DNA from: Litorivicinus lipolyticus
GTDB taxonomy: Bacteria > Pseudomonadota > Gammaproteobacteria > Pseudomonadales > Litorivicinaceae
DNA: 64,000 nt
Direction of reading: 5' to 3'
NCBI RefSeq assembly: GCF_009650135.1
Contig: NZ_CP045871.1
Coordinates: 1,860,001-1,924,000, forward strand
Shown: piece by piece, positions 21,012 to 29,848 of the stretch
Numbering within the stretch: position 1 is the stretch's first letter
Layout: each line of letters opens with the position of its first letter
Notes under the pieces: model-generated
What the model was told of the DNA's origin: nothing
Database searches by the model: none
Seen by the model: only the letters and a program-made list of their open reading frames with translations
Program-made: the position numbers and the translations under genes

Positions 21012-22304
21012 ATGCCCCCGGTTACCGAATCAGATCTGTATTTGCTTGGCGTCTTGCTGGGCCTCCTCGTGCTGAGCGCGTTTTTCTCCAGCTCCGAAAC
21101 CGGGATGATGTCCCTTAACCGGCTAACGCTGAATCACAACGCCCGCATCGGCAACAAGAGCGCACGTCGCGTCAAAGCGCTGCTGGACCGCCCAGATCGA
21201 TTGATCGGGGTGATCTTAATTGGCAACAACTTTGTCAACATTTTGGCCAGCGCGATCGCCACGGTTTTGGCGACGCACTACTTTGGCGAAGCCGGCATCG
21301 CCGCTGCGACCCTGGGACTGACACTGCTGGTATTGATCTTTGCCGAGGTCACGCCGAAAACCCTGGCAGTGCTGCACCCGGAGCGGATCGCCTACCCAGC
21401 CTCATGGCTACTGACACCGCTGCTAAAACTCCTGTACCCGTTGGTATGGGTCGTTAACGCGATCAGCAACGGGCTGCTGCGGCTATTCGGAGTCGACACT
21501 AGCACCGATGGCGACCAGCGCCTGTCGCGAGACGAATTGAAGACCGTGGTCTGGGAATCCGGCCACGGCATCCCTAAACGGCGCGCCATGGTGACGCGAA
21601 TTCTGGATTTGGAAGAGGTCGCGGTCGAGGACATCATGGTCACCCGCGGCGAAATGTTCGCGCTCGATCTGGACGAGCCGATGGACGAGATTCTGGACGA
21701 CATCCGCTCCAGCAACCACACCCGACTGCCGGTCCACCAAGGCGACGCCAACAATATTCTAGGCATATTGCACCTGCGATCCATTAGCCGATTGCTGTCG
21801 GCCGATGGCGACAGTGCGATGACCAAAGAACGGCTGCATGAATTGCTTGACGAGCCCTACTTTATTCCCGAGGGCACCCCGCTACATACCCAGCTGTTTA
21901 ACTTTCAAAAACACCGTGAGCGCATGGCCTTGGTAGTGGACGAATACGGCGATCTGGAAGGCCTAGTCACGATCGACGACATCCTCGAGGAAATCGTCGG
22001 CGACTACACCACCGACCACGCCCAAAGCGCCAGCACGGACCTGTACCCGCAGGACGACGGGTCATGGCTGATTGATGCCGCCACTTACGTCCGCGACATC
22101 AACAAAGAGCTGACCTGGACGCTGCCGACCGACGGGCCAAAAACCCTGAACGGCCTGATTGTTGAAGCCCTCGAAATGATCCCTGATCATGCCGTAAGCC
22201 TGGTCATCGCCGGCTACCGGATGGAGGTACTGAGCATTCGGGACCAGCGCATCCGCACTGCCCGCATCTGGCCTGCAAAAAAGGTCGAACAGGACCTTCA
22301 GTAG
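21012..22304 (+). CDS. CNNM/CorC-type transport protein (DUF21-CBS-CorC_HlyC, YfjD-like)
   Basis: This 430-residue protein has an N-terminal DUF21 membrane domain (SAFFSSSETGMMSLNRLTLNH, then LTLLVLIFAEVTPKTLAV), a pair of CBS modules (VTRGEMFALDLD...; RMALVVDEYGDLEGLVTIDDILEEIVGD) and a C-terminal CorC/HlyC domain. The family is linked to magnesium and cobalt export or resistance. Domain order and length fit YfjD. The start abuts the CcsA-like gene stop, so the two are co-transcribed. Confidence 0.92.
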   Translation: MPPVTESDLYLLGVLLGLLVLSAFFSSSETGMMSLNRLTLNHNARIGNKSARRVKALLDRPDRLIGVILIGNNFVNILASAIATVLATHYFGEAGIAAATLGLTLLVLIFAEVTPKTLAVLHPERIAYPASWLLTPLLKLLYPLVWVVNAISNGLLRLFGVDTSTDGDQRLSRDELKTVVWESGHGIPKRRAMVTRILDLEEVAVEDIMVTRGEMFALDLDEPMDEILDDIRSSNHTRLPVHQGDANNILGILHLRSISRLLSADGDSAMTKERLHELLDEPYFIPEGTPLHTQLFNFQKHRERMALVVDEYGDLEGLVTIDDILEEIVGDYTTDHAQSASTDLYPQDDGSWLIDAATYVRDINKELTWTLPTDGPKTLNGLIVEALEMIPDHAVSLVIAGYRMEVLSIRDQRIRTARIWPAKKVEQDLQ

Positions 22305-22367
22305 CTTGATTATTCGCGCATAAACACGTATCCAAGTCATAAGCGTACAAAAAAAGGAATACCGCTT

Positions 22368-22973
22368 ATGTTGTTGCACCACATCTACGGACTTTTTAGC
22401 CACCCAAACGACGAATGGCATGATATCGAGCGCGAGCGCGCCAACAACAAAGTGCTGTATCAAGGCTACGTTGCGATCCTTGCTCTAATCCCGGTTATCT
22501 GTGGCTACATCGGCACCGTCCACGTAGGCTGGCGTATTGGCGGTGGTGACCTTCATTTTCTGACGCCGCAAAGCGGCCTTATCTTATGCCTGCTGTCTTA
22601 CCCGGCACTGCTCCTCAGTATCTTCGTGCTGGGTAAGCTGATTGACTGGATTGGCAAAACCTACGGCGCCGAGGCTAACGCCAAGCATCCACGTGGCATG
22701 TCGCTGGCCAGCTACGCCATGACCCCTATGTTCTTGGCTGGTGCGGTCGCGATCTATCCCAGCATCGCGCTAAATATGCTGGTCGTTATGGCCGCCATGG
22801 CTTACACGGTCTACCTCATCTACACCGGCGTACCCGTGCTTATGCACATCACCGAAGAGCGCGGCTTTTTATTCGCCTCATCGATCATCACCATGGTGTT
22901 GGTAACCCTGGTCGGCGTGCGCGTCGCCACCGTGATTGTCTGGGTCGCATTTTTCCCGCCGGTCTACATCTAG
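22368..22973 (+). CDS. Yip1 family inner-membrane protein
   Basis: This 201-residue protein has a cytosolic N-terminus (YGLFSHPNDEWHDIERE) and about five hydrophobic helices ending VVIVWVAFFPPVYI, which fits the Yip1/DUF1282 family. Its function in bacteria is not established. AAGGA precedes the ATG at 22368. It is 63 bases after the preceding gene and 100 bases before the DUF3135 gene, a gap without recognisable features. Confidence 0.82.
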   Translation: MLLHHIYGLFSHPNDEWHDIERERANNKVLYQGYVAILALIPVICGYIGTVHVGWRIGGGDLHFLTPQSGLILCLLSYPALLLSIFVLGKLIDWIGKTYGAEANAKHPRGMSLASYAMTPMFLAGAVAIYPSIALNMLVVMAAMAYTVYLIYTGVPVLMHITEERGFLFASSIITMVLVTLVGVRVATVIVWVAFFPPVYI

Positions 22974-23073
22974 TCAAAGTGAGCGCGGTCACACTTTTTA
23001 ACGGTGTGTACCGCGGTCCGACTCGCACCCACCCCGCTCAGCGCATGGTGACGCCTCTACCGAGGATGACACC

Positions 23074-23409
23074 ATGCAGACCATTCCCAGCTTTGATGAA
23101 CTTGTTGAAATCAATCGGCACTCGCCGGCCGATCTGGAAGCCTTGCGCGCGGGGCTGATCAAGCACACCATCGACCAAGCACCCGAAGCCACCCGCCGAC
23201 GCCTCAATGGCCTGCAGTTCCAAATCGAAATGGAGCGCCGACGCGCCAGCAACGCACTGGCGGCCTGCATCAAGATTTCGCGCATGATGCACGAGTCGCT
23301 GGGCGAACTGACAAGCCTGTTGCGCCCCGAGAGCAGCGAAGGCTATGGTATTGACTCACCGCCGCGTCAAACGGCCAACGTCATCCCATTGCGAGCACAA
23401 GAACCCTAA
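23074..23409 (+). CDS. DUF3135 family protein
   Basis: This 111-residue soluble protein is rich in Arg, Glu and Leu. It begins IPSFDELVEINRHSPADLEALR and contains RRRLNGLQFQIEMERRRA, the signature of DUF3135. In gammaproteobacteria this family often precedes a NUDIX gene. The function is unknown; a helical adaptor or RNA-associated role is only a guess. Its stop overlaps the next start (TAATG). Confidence 0.78.
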   Translation: MQTIPSFDELVEINRHSPADLEALRAGLIKHTIDQAPEATRRRLNGLQFQIEMERRRASNALAACIKISRMMHESLGELTSLLRPESSEGYGIDSPPRQTANVIPLRAQEP

Positions 23410-23957
23410 TGACTTATTGTAGCGACTGCGGTGCCACCACTGAGTGGCAGGTACCACCTGACGACAACCGGCCACGACACATTTGCTCGGCCTGCCACAC
23501 CATCCACTACGAAAACCCGAAAATTATCTGCGGCTGCTTAGTCACCTACAACGACCAGGTGCTGTTGTGCCGACGTGCCATCGAGCCACGCCACGGACTG
23601 TGGACACTGCCCGCAGGCTTTATGGAAAACGGCGAAACGGCGGCCGAGGGCGCCCTGCGCGAGACCTGGGAAGAAGCCATGGCGCGACCGACTTTGCAAG
23701 GCTTGTACGCCCTCACCAGCATCCCCTACATCAGCCAGGTCTACATGATTTTTCGTGCCACCCTGGACGCTCCCGAGCATGCCCCCGGGCCGGAAAGCCT
23801 GGAAACACAGCTGTTCACGGCGGACCAAATTCCGTGGGACGAGTTGGCATTTCAAACGGTGCGCAAAACCTTGACCCAGTGGGTTCAGGATCAATCACGC
23901 GGCAGCTACCCACTGCACGAAATTGACATTACCGAAAGTGAGCGCGCGCGCGTCTGA
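23409..23957 (+). CDS. NUDIX hydrolase with N-terminal zinc ribbon
   Basis: This 182-residue protein begins with a four-cysteine zinc ribbon (C4, C7, C26, C29), followed by a NUDIX domain as in NADH pyrophosphatase relatives. The Nudix box reads G-x5-E-x7-RETWEEA, with Met where the final conserved Gly usually lies (EEAMA rather than EEAGA). The remaining metal-binding glutamates are present. It probably cleaves a nucleoside diphosphate derivative such as NADH or ADP-ribose. The start overlaps the DUF3135 stop by one base. Confidence 0.88.
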   Translation: MTYCSDCGATTEWQVPPDDNRPRHICSACHTIHYENPKIICGCLVTYNDQVLLCRRAIEPRHGLWTLPAGFMENGETAAEGALRETWEEAMARPTLQGLYALTSIPYISQVYMIFRATLDAPEHAPGPESLETQLFTADQIPWDELAFQTVRKTLTQWVQDQSRGSYPLHEIDITESERARV

Positions 23958-24012
23958 GCGGCGGACCGTGCCCGGCGTGCTGGGCTCACCCCATACCGAA
24001 TAAGGATTGCCC

Positions 24013-24804
24013 GTGTCGCTAGCCCTGTCCGATCTCTTGCTGCTCGTCGTCGAACCCTCATCCATGCAACAAAAAGCCCTGTCGGCGCTGCTAAGGGCGC
24101 GCGGGGTGCAACATATTGTCACCGCCAAAACCGGTAACGAGGCCTTCACCCTGTTGCAAAGCCAAACCCCGGACTTGGTGCTCAGCTCGTTTTATCTGGA
24201 TGACATGACCGGCTCGGACTTAGTTCGCGGCATGCGCCGCGAGGATGCGTTGGCCCACGTCCCGTTTGTGCTCGTCAGCAGCGAGACACGGTTCGAACCG
24301 CTGGACCCGATTCGCCAAGCCGGCGTGATCGCGCTGATTGATAAGCGCGCGCCCGAGCAAGGCCTTGATGAAGCACTGGCCGCGACCTTGGAGTACCTGC
24401 AACCGAGTCGAATTGACCTCGGCAATATTGACAGTGAAGACGTCGTTATTGGGCTGGCCGACGACAGCCGCATGGCCCGACGGCATATGCTGCGGACCCT
24501 AAACGCCCTCGGCTTTGAGCGCATCCACTGCGTCGAAGACGGCGCCCAGGCCCAGCAGCTAATAGCTGAACAAAACCTAGACATCTTAATTACCGACCTG
24601 CACATGCCAAACGTCGACGGCGAAGCCCTGTGCCGGTGGGTCCGCAACGAATCCGCACAGAACAGCATCCCCATCCTCGCCGTCACCTCGGACACCGACC
24701 AGCAGCGGCTGGACTCGGTGATGCAAGCCGGCGCCAACCATGTCTGCACCAAGCCCTTTGACATAAACCACTTGTGTCAGTTGCTGCCACAATTGCTGAA
24801 GTAA
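24013..24804 (+). CDS. Tandem-receiver response regulator, first receiver degenerate
   Basis: This 263-residue protein has two CheY-like receiver domains and no output domain. In the second (about 140-263), GLADDSRMARR, ILITDLHMPNVDG, LAVTSD and CTKPF give an intact Asp pair, phospho-acceptor Asp, Thr and Lys. In the first, the acidic pair is Glu-Pro (LLVVEPSS) and the acceptor position is Ser in DLVLSSFYLDD, so it probably cannot be phosphorylated. I chose the GTG at 24013 over the TTG at 24007 because TAAGGA sits too close to the TTG. It precedes csrA. No histidine kinase is adjacent. Confidence 0.85.
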   Translation: MSLALSDLLLLVVEPSSMQQKALSALLRARGVQHIVTAKTGNEAFTLLQSQTPDLVLSSFYLDDMTGSDLVRGMRREDALAHVPFVLVSSETRFEPLDPIRQAGVIALIDKRAPEQGLDEALAATLEYLQPSRIDLGNIDSEDVVIGLADDSRMARRHMLRTLNALGFERIHCVEDGAQAQQLIAEQNLDILITDLHMPNVDGEALCRWVRNESAQNSIPILAVTSDTDQQRLDSVMQAGANHVCTKPFDINHLCQLLPQLLK

Positions 24805-24891
24805 GTTACAAACAAAAAGTGAACACCAACACGCTTGTACAAATAATCACTTGACGCACCCCCGAAAATCGTTCAAATTTTCTAAACAAAA

Positions 24892-24915
24892 GGTGAACAA
24901 GGAAGGGCGTTCACC
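24892..24915 (+). promoter_or_regulatory. csrA leader hairpin with probable CsrA-binding site
   Basis: A perfect seven-base inverted repeat (GGTGAAC at 24892-24898, GTTCACC at 24909-24915) encloses a ten-base loop carrying GGA. The sequence ACAAGGA at 24897-24903 matches the core of the known CsrA target, where GGA sits in a hairpin loop. It lies 40 bases before the csrA ATG. A second GGA at 24944-24946 lies in the ribosome binding region. Together these suggest that CsrA represses its own translation. The sequence match is seen; the regulation is inferred. Confidence 0.6.
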
Positions 24916-24955
24916 AACGATAAGAAATTAAACAGGCGAGAATGGAGACGAGCAC

Positions 24956-25141
24956 ATGTTGGTACTGACACGAAAAATCGGCGAAAAAGTAATGATCGGT
25001 GATGACATCAGCGTCACGGTCCTTGGCATGTTTGGCAATCACGTACGGCTGGGTATTAGCGCCCCGAAAACCGTCGGCGTCCACCGCGAAGAAATCTGGC
25101 AACGCATCAAGTATGAAGACGAGAGCGCAGCGGCCGGCTAA
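24956..25141 (+). CDS. csrA: Carbon storage regulator CsrA
   Basis: This 61-residue RNA-binding dimer controls translation of carbon storage, motility and biofilm genes. [20 protein letters not shown] is the universal start, and the RNA-contact residues L4 and R6 in strand 1 and R44 in VGVHREEIW are present. It is likely self-regulated through its leader. A terminator follows directly. PHA genes elsewhere in the window could be among its targets, which is inference. Confidence 0.97.
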   Translation: MLVLTRKIGEKVMIGDDISVTVLGMFGNHVRLGISAPKTVGVHREEIWQRIKYEDESAAAG

Positions 25142-25161
25142 TCCGCCCCATCGGAACACAG

Positions 25162-25189
25162 ACGCTTGCATCACGCAGGCGTTTTTTTT
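25162..25189 (+). terminator. Rho-independent terminator after csrA
   Basis: ACGCTTGC and GCAGGCGT form an eight-pair stem (one G-U) with loop ATCAC, followed by eight T. It lies 20 bases after the csrA stop. Confidence 0.88.
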
Positions 25190-25301
25190 GCCTTAAAAAT
25201 GTGACATCGGTCGCAGACAGACCGTTAACTCAGTCCTTTGGTACGTAGGGCGATCGAATCTCGGCGCTAACACTAGCGGCATCACTGACGAGGCTCATTG
25301 C

Positions 25302-25772
25302 ATGCTCCAAACTATCGAACGATCAGATTACGACCGCCGAGCGCCCAGCCAATCGCGCTTGTTCACGCTGCTCGATACGCGCCGCCAAACATGGATGCTG
25401 TACTCACAACTGGCCGACGCCCGCCCCTTCAAGTCATCCAGCGAGCTGGACAGTCTGGTTCACCGGTTTTGCCAGACGCTGATTGACTACACCGCCAGCG
25501 CCCACTTCCAGCTTTACCACCGACTGGCAGAGGGCACCGAGGCACGGGCGAACTTGATGGCCGTCGCCGAAACGATTTATCCGGTGATCGCGCGCTCCAC
25601 CGACGTGATTTTGGCCTTTAACGATGCCTTTGGTGAACACGACCAACTCGACGGCGAGGCGCTGGATGCGGCGCTGTCGTATTTGGGCGAAACCCTAGTT
25701 CAGCGAATCGAGCTGGAAGACAGGATCTTAGAAGCCGCGCGACACGATCGTCGCAGCGACACCCAGGCCTAA
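25302..25772 (+). CDS. rsd: Rsd/AlgQ family anti-sigma-70 regulator
   Basis: This 156-residue helical protein resembles Rsd/AlgQ. The motif FCQTLIDYTASAHFQLYHRL and the earlier LLDTRRQTWMLYSQLA are family signatures. Rsd binds region 4 of sigma-70 and shifts polymerase to other sigma factors; AlgQ affects alginate and virulence genes in Pseudomonas. The ATG at 25302 gives the standard length. Its last 45 bases overlap the 3' end of tatD on the other strand, so the transcripts are antisense. Confidence 0.85.
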   Translation: MLQTIERSDYDRRAPSQSRLFTLLDTRRQTWMLYSQLADARPFKSSSELDSLVHRFCQTLIDYTASAHFQLYHRLAEGTEARANLMAVAETIYPVIARSTDVILAFNDAFGEHDQLDGEALDAALSYLGETLVQRIELEDRILEAARHDRRSDTQA

Positions 25773-26492
25773 GCGCATGTTGGCCTCGGTAGCGGCGGCC
25801 ACACTGGCCACCGATTGACCGCGTATTTGGGCGACCCGGTCGATGACCGCGCCCACCGATACTGGCCGATTGGGTCCATCCCAGCCAGCTGGTGGCAGAT
25901 CCGGACTGTCCGACTCGACCACCAATGCGTCCAGCGGAACCGATTCGACCCATGCTGCGAGCCGCGGACGATTCGGGTGCAACAGCGGTCCACCAATCGA
26001 TAGTTTCCAACCACGCATGGCCCAGTCCATGGCCTGCTCGGGTGACCCGCTAAAGGCGTGAATTACACCAACCACCCAGGGATACTTCGACGCCACCAGG
26101 TCAAGCTGGTGCAGCGCCCCTTTACCAACCGCATGCACCACGCAGGCCCGCCCCAGTGATTGAGCCGTGGCAAACTGCCCTTCCAACAAACCCAGGTCCG
26201 ACGGATAGCGGGTATCAATACCGATTTCACCGACCCACCAGTCCGTGCGCTGTTGTAGCACCGCGGACAGTTGGTCCAGCGCATCCGCCGGGGCCGACAC
26301 CTGCGGATGCCACCCCACGGCAATGGCCGCGCCTTGGGCGGCAAAGTAGTCCAGCCGCGCCAGCGTCTGCGGCGACAGCTCGGTCGCCGACACCAGCAGC
26401 CCGGTCAGCCCGGCGCCGCACGCCTCGTCCAATATCGCCTGACGCGACGGCCACAGCGCATCAAAATGCAGGTGCGTGTTGGCGTCGAACAC
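25728..26492 (-). CDS. TatD family metal-dependent hydrolase
   Basis: This 254-residue TIM-barrel hydrolase carries metal ligands in NTHLHFDALW (HxH), Glu in WWVGEIGID, His in CVVHAVGKGA, His in VGVIHAFSGSPEQ and Asp in VVESDSPDLPP. TatD proteins are Mg-dependent nucleases involved in DNA fragmentation or 3'-5' exonuclease repair. The start is GTG at 26492, immediately after the prfC stop. The convergent 45-base overlap with rsd is unusual. Which of the TatD, YcfH or YjjV paralogues this is remains open, though YjjV beside prfC is the E. coli arrangement. Confidence 0.88.
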   Translation of the reverse strand: MFDANTHLHFDALWPSRQAILDEACGAGLTGLLVSATELSPQTLARLDYFAAQGAAIAVGWHPQVSAPADALDQLSAVLQQRTDWWVGEIGIDTRYPSDLGLLEGQFATAQSLGRACVVHAVGKGALHQLDLVASKYPWVVGVIHAFSGSPEQAMDWAMRGWKLSIGGPLLHPNRPRLAAWVESVPLDALVVESDSPDLPPAGWDGPNRPVSVGAVIDRVAQIRGQSVASVAAATEANMRLGLGVAATIVSRGF

Positions 26493-28082
26493 TCAGTGCT
26501 CGCGGGTGGCGCGGAAATTAACCTCGGGGTAGCGCTCTTGGGCCATAGCCAGGTTGACCCGTGAAGCCGCCAGAAAGGTCAGGTGATCGCCCCCGTCCAT
26601 GGCCAGGTTGGTCTCGTACTTGCGCTTAAACTCGGCGAACTGCTTGGCATCGGTCGAGTCGACCCAGCGCGCGGTGCTGACGTTGACGCCCTCGTAAATG
26701 GCCTCGACGCCGTACTCGTCTTTTAGACGATACGCGACCACGTCGAACTGCAATGAGCCAACCGCGCCCAGCACCACGTCACCGTTGGCGACCGGGAAGA
26801 AGACCTGGGTTGCGCCCTCCTCGGCCAATTGGCGCAAGCCCTTATGCAGTTGCTTGGCCTTAAGCGGGTCGCGCAAACGCACACGCTTAAACAATTCCGG
26901 CGCAAAGTGCGGAATCCCGGTGAACTTTAGATCCTCGCCTTGGGTGAAGGTGTCACCAATTTGAATCGTGCCGTGGTTATGCAGACCAATAATATCGCCA
27001 GGGTAGGCTTCCTCGACGGCGCTACGATCGCCGGCCAAAAAGGTCAAGGCATCGGCGATTCGGGTGTCCTTTCCGATCCGCGCATGGCGCATTTTCATGC
27101 CGCGCTCGTATTTGCCCGAACACACCCGCATAAACGCAATGCGGTCACGGTGTTTGGGGTCCATGTTGGCCTGAATCTTGAACACAAAGCCCGTGAACTT
27201 GGGCTCGGACGGCGCCACGATACGCTCGCCACCGGCGACACGGTCCAGCGGCGCCGGCGCCCATTCGACAAAGCCATTGAGCATTTCGCGAACCCCAAAG
27301 TTAGACATCGCGGTACCAAAGAAAATCGGCGCTTGTTGGCCGGCCAAATAGGCCTGCAAATCAAACTCGTGTGACGCGCCTTTGACCAGTTCCACTTCGT
27401 CGGCGAATGCCTGCCAGTCCAACCCCAGCAGCTCACGCGCAGCGTCGGTGTTCAAGCCCTGAATACGCTTATCATCCGGAATAATATTGCCCTGACCGGG
27501 GGTAAACAGGTGCAGCTCGTCGTTGACTAGGTGGTAAACGCCTTTGAAGGCTTTGCCCATCCCGATCGGCCAGGTAATGGGCGCCGCCGCAATGCCCAGC
27601 ACGGTTTCGATCTCGTCGAGCAGATCAACCGGCTCGCGTATTTCACGGTCCATCTTGTTGACGAAGCCAATAATGGGCGTGTCGCGCAGGCGGCACACAT
27701 CCATCAATTTGATGGTCCGTTCTTCGACACCTTTGGCACCATCAATAATCATCAGGCAGCTATCAACCGCCGTCAAAACGCGGTACGTGTCCTCGGAGAA
27801 ATCGGCGTGACCCGGCGTATCGAGCAAGTTAACGGTGCGGTCGCTGTACGGGAACTGCATCACGGACGAGGTCACGGAAATGCCACGTTCCTTTTCCATC
27901 TGCATCCAGTCCGAGGTCGCGTGCTTGTCGTTTTTGCGGCCCTTGACGGAGCCGGCAACCTGAATGGCGTTGCCGAACAACAACAGCTTTTCGGTAATCG
28001 TGGTCTTGCCGGCATCAGGGTGCGAGATAATAGCGAATGTTCTTCGCTTGTTGATTTCATTGATAAAATTGCTATCCGACAT
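26493..28082 (-). CDS. prfC: Peptide chain release factor 3
   Basis: This 529-residue GTPase recycles RF1/RF2 after peptide release. G-domain motifs are [15 protein letters not shown] (residues 20-34), [16 protein letters not shown] and [12 protein letters not shown], followed by EF-Tu-like domains. The length and [18 protein letters not shown] identify RF3 rather than EF-G. The tatD family gene starts immediately after its stop. A weak GC hairpin with four T (about 28131-28143) lies in its promoter region. Confidence 0.97.
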   Translation of the reverse strand: MSDSNFINEINKRRTFAIISHPDAGKTTITEKLLLFGNAIQVAGSVKGRKNDKHATSDWMQMEKERGISVTSSVMQFPYSDRTVNLLDTPGHADFSEDTYRVLTAVDSCLMIIDGAKGVEERTIKLMDVCRLRDTPIIGFVNKMDREIREPVDLLDEIETVLGIAAAPITWPIGMGKAFKGVYHLVNDELHLFTPGQGNIIPDDKRIQGLNTDAARELLGLDWQAFADEVELVKGASHEFDLQAYLAGQQAPIFFGTAMSNFGVREMLNGFVEWAPAPLDRVAGGERIVAPSEPKFTGFVFKIQANMDPKHRDRIAFMRVCSGKYERGMKMRHARIGKDTRIADALTFLAGDRSAVEEAYPGDIIGLHNHGTIQIGDTFTQGEDLKFTGIPHFAPELFKRVRLRDPLKAKQLHKGLRQLAEEGATQVFFPVANGDVVLGAVGSLQFDVVAYRLKDEYGVEAIYEGVNVSTARWVDSTDAKQFAEFKRKYETNLAMDGGDHLTFLAASRVNLAMAQERYPEVNFRATREH

Positions 28083-28346
28083 ACCCTTAAAAAACCTTAT
28101 TTGTACTTAAAACTTGTACGTATTGGTTAAAACGCCCTTGGCGGGACTAAAAAGCCCTTTATTCTAACGAATAACCGCCGCGCTCACTAATTTACTGCTC
28201 TAAAACACCCTGCAGCTCATCAATCTGACGTTGATATGTATGTGGTGGTTGGTGCGGGCACCGAGTGGTGCACCGGCGCAGGTTTACGCGTTGCTGTGCG
28301 GGCGCTGTGGAGGCATTCAGTCCGCGGCGAAGGCCGACCGGCCTGG

Positions 28347-29145
28347 CTAGTGCCCAAGCAACAACTCGAATCCACCCTGCGCCGGTTTCGACTGGGCCAT
28401 CAGATGTTCGAACAGCGCCAGACCTCCGCTGGTGTCGCCGATCATGACCGCGCCCACGACGGCACCCTCATCAAGCCACAGTTTTTTGTAGATGCCCGCA
28501 TCCAGGTCCGCCATTGTAAGACAGCGCGCCGCCGGCGGATCGATCTGGCCACAACTGAACAGTTGAATGCCACTGATTTTGAGCTGCGTCATGGCCGACC
28601 GGCTCGACCTGCTGGGTGGCTTTGCCGGTGTGAACCTGGACGCCCAAGGCTTTGAGTGCATTCGCCGCTTCCAGTCCAAGCCAGCCGCCGCCGGCCACAA
28701 CACCGGTTTTAGAGGTTTTGGCCCGGGCTTGAATGGCGTCCAGGTCCTCTAAGGTTCGGTAGACAAAGGTTCCCGGCACATCCCCACCGGGAATCGGCGG
28801 CACGAAAGGAAAAGACCCAGTCGCCAACACCAGCGCGTCGTAATCGACCCAATCGCCATTGACGTTGATCCGTTTGCCGGCGCGGTCTATCGCGCCGACC
28901 TCCGCGGCCAGCGTCAGCGATACCGAATCGCCCTGATACAACGACGCCGGCCCCATCAATAGGTGCTCGGACGATTGCCGCTCGAACACCTCGGACAGAT
29001 GCACGCGGTCATATGCGCGGGTCGGCTCGGCGCCGAAAACCTGAATGTCGAAGCGGCCTGCTTGGCCCGCGTCAGACCCTATTAACTGTTCAACGAAATG
29101 GTGCCCGACCATCCCATTACCGATTACTAAAATGCGTTGCGCCAT
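28347..29145 (-). pseudogene. nirB: Decayed assimilatory nitrite reductase large subunit (nirB remnant)
   Basis: The N-terminus is a good NirB FAD domain: MAQRILVIGNGMVGHHFVEQ, then YDRVHLSEVF and LVLATGSFPFVPPIPGGD. After LGLEAANAL the sequence jumps to ALGVQVHTGKATQQV, omitting about 30 residues. After QVEP it needs a frame change to pick up MTQLKISGIQLFSCGQ and YKKLWLDEGAVVGAVMIGD, omitting a further large block. It then stops near 28347. The [2Fe-2S], siroheme and 4Fe-4S domains are absent. Two internal deletions, a frameshift and a truncated 3' end make it non-functional. It lies between a nasR remnant and prfC. Confidence 0.9.
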
Positions 29146-29200
29146 GGTTGTCGTCCCTTGCCGGTAACGGACATAAAAAAACGCCCACCGGCATCGCACC
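29145..29200 (-). promoter_or_regulatory. Half of a nasR-type leader terminator fused to nasR
   Basis: On the minus strand, GATGCCGGTGGGCG is followed by seven T at 29175-29181 and then the nirB ATG at 29145. This resembles the 3' arm and U-run of a leader terminator of the type controlled by NasR antitermination. The 5' arm is missing, and the nasR coding sequence runs straight into it. A deletion joining nasR to the leader is the simplest reading. Confidence 0.45.
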
Positions 29201-29761
29201 AAAGGCCTCGGCTTCGGACAGCCCTTGAAACTGCATCAGCAAACCCTTGGCCTGCTCAATACGCTTGCGGCTGGCCAGCTCAAGGCGGGCAGCTTGCAGT
29301 GCTGTGCGGACCTCGGCCAAGTGTTGCGACTGCTCGCTGATCAGCTCGTATAAACCAAAACTTGCCCCGACCAAGGAGCGCAGTGGATCCGTGCGTTCGT
29401 CGCCGGACGGCGACGGATCACGCGCAAACATATTGGGGACGATCGGTTCGGCGAGTCCGCGGCGCAAAGCAGCCACACTCGCCAACTGTACCGCCAACAA
29501 CTGGTCAATCCAGTCGCTGACCAAGCCAAACCAGGTTTCCGCCAGCGTCGCCGGTACCGGCTGCGACGGGCTAAAACCGTCTATCAGCGCCTGCATGGCC
29601 TCGAACTGTTGGTATGCCGCGTGGTCAGTCAGCGCCATGGCGCCCAATGAAATCGCCGATTCAAGGGCCTGTTGTTGGTGCTGACGAATACGCTGAACGC
29701 GCTGTAAAATGGGCGGATCAAACTGCCCCATCGCCAGGCCGAAACTGGGCCAGGCGCTCAC
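29192..29761 (-). pseudogene. nasR: Truncated NasR-type antitermination regulator (NIT-ANTAR remnant)
   Basis: The open frame encodes the C-terminal half of a nitrate-sensing NIT domain (QALESAISLGAMALTDHAA; FGLVSDWIDQLLAVQLASVAALRRG) and the first part of an ANTAR RNA-binding domain (ASRKRIEQAKGLLMQFQGLSEAEAFGAM). It lacks the end of the ANTAR helices. From there the frame continues through what was the nirB leader. The 5' end of the NIT domain is also missing, though a shifted frame to about 29821 may hold more of it. NasR normally lets polymerase read through a leader terminator when nitrate is present. Confidence 0.8.
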
Positions 29762-29848
29762 ATTGCCCCTGTTGAGCCGGTTCGATGCTGCGCTGAAGTT
29801 GTGCCAGCCATGCCGATGCCATACGCGCCCCCGCCAATCGATTGATAA

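Noticed and set aside
25195..25301. tRNA or small RNA between csrA and rsd
   Set aside because: A GATCGAATC-like string looked like a T-loop, but there is no acceptor stem or cloverleaf. The region is probably the rsd promoter.
28131..28150. Terminator upstream of prfC
   Set aside because: The stem is only four pairs with four T, too weak to call as a feature.
28236..28350. Zinc-finger-like CxxC segment on the plus strand beside the nirB remnant
   Set aside because: The frame is short, ends quickly and has no start or family. It is more likely degenerate DNA of the old nir locus.
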